In this document: positions 57,511 through 64,000 of the stretch, in pieces | How the letters are laid out: each line of letters opens with the position of its first letter | Position numbering within the stretch: the first letter of the stretch is position 1 | From: Pseudisothecium myosuroides | Lineage: Eukaryota; Streptophyta; Bryopsida; Hypnales; Lembophyllaceae | Reading direction: 5' to 3' | Assembly: GCA_951799445.1 (NCBI GenBank) | Contig: OX637291.1 | Location: 4,342,501-4,406,500, forward strand | DNA: 64,000 nucleotides | Translations under genes and position numbers: made by a program | The notes under the pieces: generated by a model | Database searches by the model: none | Seen by the model: only the letters and a program-made list of their open reading frames with translations | What the model was told of the DNA's origin: nothing

Positions 57511-57867
57511 AGGGCGCGGACGTCTCCGGTAGGGGGCGCGGACTGTAGTCAGGGCGCGGACGTAATCTTGCCAGGGTGGGGACGGAAGTCAGGGCGAGGA
57601 CGGAATTGTGTCGGGGCGTGGACAGTAGTCAGGGCAGGGACGTGAGTGGGGCGGGGCGGGGACGTGAGTGGGGCGGGGCGAGGACGTGAGTGGGGCAGGG
57701 CGGGGACTTGAGTGGAGCGGGGCAGGGACGTGAGTGGGGCGGGGCGGGGACGTGAGTGGGTCGAGGCGCGGACGTGAGTAGGTTGGGTCGGGGACGTGAG
57801 TGGGTCGGGGCGCGGACGGTAGTCAGCTTGCTGACAAAAGTAGTCGGATCGCGGACGGAAGTAGACG
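57511..57867 (+). repeat. Left subterminal array, core ggggcggggacgtgagt
   Basis: About 15 imperfect units of 17-23 bp around gggcgnggacgtgagt. G-runs of three or four at regular spacing could form G-quadruplexes on this strand. Confidence 0.85.
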
Positions 57868-58067
57868 ATTTCTTAAAATTGGAGCCAAATTGAATTAATT
57901 TATTTTTGAATGAAGGGGGTCCTTGTACAACCGAACCGTATTTTTTCAGTGGGGCCGAGTGGAACTAATTCCTTGTGAATTTAAAAGTAAAGGAAGGGGA
58001 ACCTTGCTCCATGGACTCGTATTTTTTTCCCTTGAAGGCAAATGAATTTAGTTTCATTCTCCATTAA

Positions 58068-58703
58068 CCCCTAAATGCCCAAGGCCTGTTTTGAACTTCT
58101 AAGAATTTGCTTTAAATCGAACAAAAGGCCAATATTTTGATAAATTATATCACTTCTTTTTTAATTATAACCGTACAAATTCAAACTAAACATGTTAGAA
58201 ATCACGTACGAAAAGAAAACACAAGAATATCACTTATGAATTTAAAGATTATAATGTTTGAACATGACGGTGTTAAAACTAAGAAATTCTTTCAATCCTT
58301 TTTTTACATATTGAATCTAAGAAGTTGGTCACCAAAAAAATATGAGGTTAAAGGGCCTAACATGCATAACCACGATCAATTTACGGCTTCTCAAAATCTA
58401 CTCTACAATTTTTTTAAATGAATTTATAATGTGAATTTTCCTCCAAGATGTAGTGTATTTGAGGCGCATTTCCAAGAGCCCCCAGCACTACGGAAAGTCA
58501 AGATTACAATTTGTACCCTTGCACAAAATCTTGAATAGAAAAATCATAATCAATCATTTGAAAATCGGATTCTTGACACTAAAAGTAGACTTCAAATAGA
58601 ATTTTACAAAAATATAATCTATTAAAAATAGCAACTTGGTTAGGTTTTATTTAACTTCAAAGTTTTGTCAACACCAAAATTTGGTGCCTCGGGCATTTAG
58701 AGG
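58068..58703. mobile_element. TTAA-type element G, nested in the hAT element
   Basis: TTAA at 58064-58067 and 58704-58707. Ends cccctaaatgcccaaggc and gggcatttagagg. The second internal repeat of the hAT element shows the empty site at 59990 (ctccattaagaagcaataaa, one TTAA). Confidence 0.88.
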
Positions 58704-58865
58704 TTAAGAAGCAATAAAGGGGCCCTCATTCAATTAAACCATATTTTTTTGCATTGTAGGCAAAAAATTACTAGTAATAATTCCTTTCGAATACTACTAA
58801 TAATTCCTTTCGAATTTCTGAGCAATAAAGGGGGACCTGTGCTCACGTGAACCACATTTTTTTAA

Positions 58866-59796
58866 TCCCTAAAGGACCATTGTCCCCTCGGGCCTCGGGG
58901 GACAAATGGGATTTTGGGCAGGTACCTACGGGCTGAATTTTTATTTTTGTCTTGATTTTTTTTATGCAGATCGAAAAACTTATAAGCTTCATGGGAATAT
59001 TATTTTTTTTCAATCGTTGCCTGGGAACAAAAGTTATGCCCAAATAAGCTCAAAACAGGGGAGAGGGGTTTCCGCCCCAAAAAATTTGCAGGAATTTTTA
59101 TTTTTATTTTTATTTTTTTTTTGCCCTACATTATATTTTTGCCTATCTAGGAAGCTTTGATTCATTCCATTTGGATTTGTTATGAGAAAGTTATAGACAA
59201 TCTTATTTTTTGGGCACTTAGAGCATCTTCCTGTAAAAAATAACTTGTAGGATTCATTTCTGAATGCAATTTTTACAATTAAAAAAAAAGAAGAGTTCTT
59301 TCTGGTTTAGATTTTTTTTCTAGAACAATGTCACCATTGGGATTAATGCATTTTAATTCCATATAAAAGATATTAAAATTTTAGATTTTCCTACTATCTC
59401 GTACCTACTTTTACTTAACAATTTTTTTAATATTAAAAATTAAGTTTTTGGGATTTTTCTTTTTTTTGCTAGACTCTCAACTCAATTCTCCATTGTAAAG
59501 ATTTAAAGCTCATAACTTTGTAGTGCAAAAAATTAAAAGTTTAAAATGTTCAAAGTCAAAAAATCTAGTCCCACGATGAGCTGAAAAACTTGTTTTTTGC
59601 ACTTAAAATGCAGATTTCTTGCAATTTGTGTGGTTCAAAATTCTGAAATTTTTTCCACACATTCTCATACTAGTCAGGTGTACGATCCTATAGTTAGATG
59701 TGGAAAAAAAACAATGTAAATTTTTTTAACTCTTTGCTAAAGAAATGGCAGTTTTTAGTGTTTTTTGGCAGAGAATAGGCCTTCGTCCTTCAGGGA
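58866..59796. mobile_element. TTAA-type element H, nested in the hAT element
   Basis: TTAA at 58862-58865 and 59797-59800. Ends tccctaaaggaccattgtcc and ggccttcgtccttcaggga. The empty counterpart is at about 60133 (cacatttttttaaattgaac). Close relative of 12971-13860. Confidence 0.88.
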
Positions 59797-59800
59797 TTAA

Positions 59801-61010
59801 ATTGGAGTCAAATTGAACTAATTTATTTTTGAATGAAAGGGGGCCCTTGTACAAACAAACCGTATTTTTGTGTATTGGGGTCAAGTGGAACTAATTTGAG
59901 TAATTTCTTGTAAATTTAAAAGTAAAGAGGAACTTGGCTCCATGGACCCGTATTTCTTTCCTTGTAGGTGAATGAGTTTAATTCATTCTCCATTAAGAAG
60001 CAATAAAGGGGCCCTCGTTCAATTGAACCATATTTTTTTGCATTGTAGGCAAAAAAATACTAATTCCTTTTGAATTTGTAAGCAATAACTTCCAATAAGG
60101 GGGGACCCTTGTTCATATGAACCACATTTTTTTAAATTGAACCCAAATTCAAGTAATTTTTTTGGGAATGAAAGGGGGCCCTTGTTCAATCAAACAATAT
60201 TTTTTCCTGTTGTGAATTTCAAAGTAAAGGAAGGGAGGCCCTTGTTGGCTTGCTCGCTGCCTCACTCAGACCCGTTCTCTGTCGGGAGCTTGGTGAATTA
60301 AAACAGTTTGGAATTCACTTGATAAAGTATGCATACTCTTCGAATCAATTACTACAATAGAATAAAATATTCTAATATATAAGCCAGATGTATTGTTCAG
60401 AACAGGGTTGTCCTCCAAAAATATTAATTTGTATTTGAAAGGATTTCCAAACCCTTATAACTCGTACTTCAACTTGCCGCCCTTGAAATACAAGCACATA
60501 ACATTTAACTTGTATTTGATTTGAATTTTAAATACTTGGAACAACAATTTACCAACACCATGAAGGCTTCAACTATAACTAAACAAAACATAACTTCTAT
60601 TTGATTTGAAATCAAAACCCTTCACCCTTGTAGCATCTAGTAACAAGACTAAAGCCTTCAACTTGCTTCGAAACCACTAGAACTTGCATTTTGTTTCCTT
60701 TCCAAATCCTTGTAGCCTCTATTTTTAAAAATAAAATCCTTGAACTACATTGTAATACATTGTTATACGTTAATGATGTGAATTCCAATTTCCAAACCCT
60801 TGTAGCCCCCATTACCAAAAACTAACCCACTCAATTAGAAGTCAAAAAAATATAAGACGTATTTGATTTTTTTTTTAACTATGAACCCTTTTAGTTTATA
60901 TTTGGAGAATTTGAAAATGCATCCTCCCACTTGAATTTAAAAAAATGTGTACCATGTCTTTCGTTATAAACCCAAAAACTTGTAGCATGTAATTTCAATT
61001 TTTTTTTGAT
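59801..61010. repeat. hAT element interior, direct repeats
   Basis: Segments carrying gaatgaaagggggcccttgt recur at about 57908, 59830 and 60170, and gcaataaagggg segments at 58712, 60000 and 60085. Together they show old tandem duplications within the element. From 60250 to 61010 the sequence is non-coding and unmatched. Confidence 0.65.
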
Positions 61011-63575
61011 TGAAGTGTGCAAGTTAATTTTCATTTTTAGAAAAAATCTCCTTTTTTTTGGGTGGGTCCTAATTCTCAAGTGCTTGATGAAGGCAAGAAG
61101 GAGAAGTTTGGCACAAGAAGGGAGCCACATGCTTCCACACATGGTCTTTGAATTGAAAAAGTGGTTGGACCTCTTAATGGAGCCATTGACTTGAAGATAT
61201 TCTCGAACTGAAATGAAGGGCAAGCTGCATTAATGGGTTCCCCCTCTACATGGGAAAGAATAATCCCATGGCCAAGTTCAAAACGAATTTCACTTCCCCC
61301 CCCACACTATGGCGGAAGACTGCGACGTCCGCGCCCATGCATCCCCGCCCTGACGTCAAGTCCCCGCCCTGAAGTCCCCACCCTGACCTGAAGTCCCCGC
61401 CCTGACGTCCGCGCCTTGACTTCGGCGTATGTGTGGAAATTTATCCAAGCACGCAAACTTGAACTCCCTCCAAGCTAAATTTGAACTCCCTCCATGACAA
61501 ACTTGAACTCCCTCCATGACAAACTTGGACTCCCTCCAAGACAAAGTTGAACACGCGAATTCACAAATTTGAACTCACAAATATCTTAACCCCTAAATGC
61601 CCAAGGCACCGAACTTGGGTGTTGACCCTAATTTGAAGTTAAAAAAATCCTAACGAATTTGCTCAATTTAGAAGTTTATATTTTTGAAATATTATTTTGG
61701 AATGCTTGAATTAAAAACAACTTGACTAGTATTTCATTTAAAATTTTCAACCCCAAACCATATTTAAATATCTCCATTACAAAAGAGTACCGTTGAACTT
61801 GAATTAAAAAATAACGAAACTAGTATTTCATTTCAATCCCAAACCCTTGTAGGATCCCATTACACAAATAAATCTTTCTAGTGGAATGATTGAATTCAAA
61901 ATAACTTGGCTAGTATTTCATTTAATTTTTTCAATCCCAAACCATACTTCAATATCCTCATTACAAAAAAGTACCGTTGAACTTGAATTAAAAAATAATG
62001 GAACTAGTATTTCATTTCAATCCTAAACCCTCGTAGGATCCCATTACACAAATAAAATTTTCTAGTGGAATGATTGAATTCAAAATAATTTGGCTAGTAT
62101 TTCATTTAAAATTTTCAATCCCAAACCATACTTAAATATTCCCATTACAAAAAAATACCGTTGAACTTGAATTAAAAAATAACGGAATTTGTATTTCTTT
62201 TCAATCCCAAACCCTCATAGGATCCCATTACACAAATAAAATTTTCAATTTCAGAAATCTCCTTTATTTTGGGTGGGTCCTAATTCTCAAGTGCTTGGTG
62301 TAGGCAAGAACGAGAAGTTTGGCACCTAGAAGGGAGCCACATGCTTCCACACATGGTCCTTGAATTGAAAAAGTGGTTGGACCTCTTAATGGAGCCATTG
62401 ACTTGAAGATATTCTCGAACTGAAATGAAGGGCAAGCTGCATTAATGGGTTCCCCTTCTACATGGGAAAGAATAATCCCATGGCCAAGTTCAAAACGAAT
62501 TTCACTTCCCCCCCACTCTATGGCAGAAGACTGCGACGTCCGCGCCCTTGCGTCCCCGCCCTGACCTAAAGTCCCCGCCTTGACGTCAAGTCCCTGCCCT
62601 CAAGTCCCCGCCCTGACATCTGCGCCTTGACCTGGAGTCCGCACCTTGACCTCGGCGTATGTGTGGAAATTTATCCAAACACGCAAACTTGAACTCCCTC
62701 CAAGCTAAATTTGAACTCCCTCCATGACAAACTTGAACTCCCTCCATGACAAACTTGGACTCCCTCCAAGACAAAGTTGAACACGCAAATTCACAAATTT
62801 GAACTCACAAATATCTTAACCCCTAAATGCCCAAGGCACCGAACTTGGGTGTTGACCCTAATTTGAAGTTAAAAAAATCCTAACAAATTTGCTCAATTTA
62901 GAAGTTTATATTTTTGAAATATTATTTGGAATGCTTGAATTAAAAACAACTTGACTAGTATTTCATTTAAAATTTTCAACCCCAAACCATATTTAAATAT
63001 CTCCATTACAAAAGAGTACCGTTGAACTTGAATTAAAAAATAACGAAACTAGTATTTCATTTCAATCCCAAACCCTTGTAGGATCCCATTACACAAATAA
63101 ATCTTTCTAGTGGAATGATTGAATTCAAAATAATTTGGCTAGTATTTCATTTAATTTTTTCAATCCCAAACCATACTTCAATATCCTCATTACAAAAAAG
63201 TACCATTGAACTTGAATTAAAAAATAATGGAACTAGTATTTCATTTCAATCCTAAACCCTCGTAGGATCCCATTACACAAATAAAATTTTCATTTTCAGA
63301 AATCTCCTTTATTTTGGGTGGGTCCTAATTCTCAAGTACTTGGTGAAGGCAAGAAGGAGAAGTTTGGCATCAAGAAAGGAGCCATATGCTTCCATACATG
63401 GTCTTTAAATTGAAAAAGTGGTTGGACCTTTTAATGGAGCCATTGACTAGAAGATATTCTCAAACTGAAATGAAGGGTTGGCTGCATTAATGGGTTCCCC
63501 CTCTACATGGGAAGGAAGAATCCCATGGCCAAGTTCAAAACAAATTTCACTTCCCCCCCCACTATAGCGGAGGAC
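61011..63575. repeat. Tandem 1.0-1.2-kb repeat in right half of the hAT element
   Basis: The string ctcaagtgcttg (or variant) occurs at 61075, 62286 and 63331, giving periods of 1211 and 1045 bp. Each unit includes a GC-rich array (61313-61430, 62530-62665 and the terminal 63579-63812), followed by ctccctccatgacaaacttg repeats and, in the first two, a partial TTAA-type end (61590, 62820). The element has grown by duplicating its own subterminal region. Confidence 0.8.
61590..61690. mobile_element. Partial TTAA-type element end
   Basis: cccctaaatgcccaaggcac after TTAA at 61586-61589, followed by sequence matching the inverted right end of D2 and G. The other end was not located. The copy at 62820-62920 arose with the surrounding tandem duplication. 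Confidence 0.55.
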
Positions 63576-63578
63576 TGC

Positions 63579-63812
63579 GACGTCCGCGCCCCTGCGTCCC
63601 CGCCCTGACGTGAAGTCCCCGCCCTGACGTGAAGTCCCCGCCCTGACTTGAAGTCCCCGCCCTGACCTGAAGTCAATGCCCCCGCTTAATAGGTCCGCGC
63701 CCTGATGTTCATGTCCGCGCCCTGACGTTCAAGTCCCCGCCCTGACGTTCAAGTCCCCACCTTGACTTTCACGTCCCCCGCCCTGACTTTCACGTCCGCA
63801 ACCTGATTCCAG
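63579..63812 (-). repeat. Right subterminal array of the hAT element
   Basis: About a dozen units of the form gtccccgccctgacgtgaa, the inverse of the left array core. Such oppositely oriented subterminal arrays are typical transposase-binding regions. Confidence 0.85.
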
Positions 63813-63970
63813 CGTGGACCACCAGCGTGAAGTGACTTGCCAATTGGAAATTTTCAATAATGATGGGCGTCCGGGCTGTCCGGACCGTCCGTCCATCCGG
63901 TCCGGTTTGCCCGTCCGTCCGTCTCGTCCGATCACCTCGACCCGTCCGATATGACAACCCTGGTATAGTG

Positions 63971-64000
63971 GCGGTATTCCATGTACAATATTGAATGCTC
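63971..64000. other. Unit 3 spacer resumes
   Basis: gcggtattccat continues exactly as in unit 1 (19727) and unit 2 (33266), showing that unit 3 extends beyond the window. Confidence 0.75.

Larger units (their letters stand above)
57360..63962. mobile_element. 6.6-kb non-autonomous hAT-type element
   Basis: Ends cagggttgtcataccgg and, inverted, cagggttgtcatatcgg (one mismatch in 17) are flanked by the exact 8-bp duplication gtatagtg (57352-57359 and 63963-63970). Units 1 and 2 have the uninterrupted site (ccatacactagcggtattcc near 19716; near 33260). Ends and 8-bp duplication fit the hAT superfamily. Subterminal GC-rich arrays of about 20-bp units occur at both ends in inverted orientation, as expected of transposase-binding repeats. 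The interior consists of tandem duplications and two nested TTAA-type elements. No transposase frame is visible, so it depends on a partner element. Confidence 0.9.

Noticed and set aside
57511..57867. A CRISPR-like reading of the regularly spaced GC-rich repeats
   Set aside because: Units are contiguous and variable in length with no unique spacers, no cas genes are present, and the DNA is eukaryotic.
61356..61544. 62-codon minus-strand frames (and 62586-62774) with repeated WRESK-like units
   Set aside because: They are translations of the ctccctccatgacaaacttg tandem repeat and the GC-rich arrays, duplicated with the 1.2-kb repeat.

Overview
This is plant nuclear DNA: AT-rich spacers packed with small transposons, and GC-rich, intron-free genes for a secreted germin-like protein (GLP). 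The tandem GLPs and the style of the copia and LINE relics suit a land plant, perhaps a non-seed plant such as a bryophyte or lycophyte. That placement is inference; no organelle, rRNA or other taxonomic marker is present.

The backbone is a tandem segmental duplication. Three GLP genes (16545-17207, 30130-30792, 52797-53459) encode the same 220-residue protein. Each has the same promoter with TATA box, pyrimidine-rich leader and AATAAA signal, and each is followed by about 2 kb of conserved 3' flank. Landmarks recur in order through the spacers: an 'atcattgtgcttgtcc' block at 3067, 21491 and 34648; a GC-rich module with TGACGTCA-like palindromes at 4873-5520, 22061-22640 and 35221-35432 plus 39191-39500; and shared spacer at 6.2-12.9, 22.8-29.2 and 39.6-52.1 kb. 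A fourth, partial unit ('unit 0') therefore occupies the left end. Its GLP, if present, lies outside the window.

Because the units are paralogous, the empty site of many insertions can be read directly in another unit. This resolves: a 5'-truncated LINE (3684-4872); a Stowaway-like element (11059-11617); two pogo-like MITEs (20040-20446); a 3-bp-TSD MITE (19114-19287); a hAT-type MITE (32729-32880); a Ty1/copia element with identical LTR segments but a scrambled interior (35438-39190); a 1.26-kb foldback element (42230-43487); nested PIF/Harbinger-like and CACTA-like elements (55714-56840); and a 6.6-kb non-autonomous hAT-type element with an 8-bp TSD (57360-63962). Two recurrent non-autonomous families dominate the spacers: one with piggyBac-like TTAA target sites and CCCCTAAAGG ends, and one with AGGGTCATTGCAAGAAAC ends. 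A large imperfect hairpin (14658-15538) is a possible small-RNA source.

Only the three GLPs look like functional genes. They probably act as a dosage array of one apoplastic cupin. The coding regions are almost free of differences while the spacers are heavily diverged and transposon-riddled, which suggests recent gene conversion or homogenisation centred on the genes.
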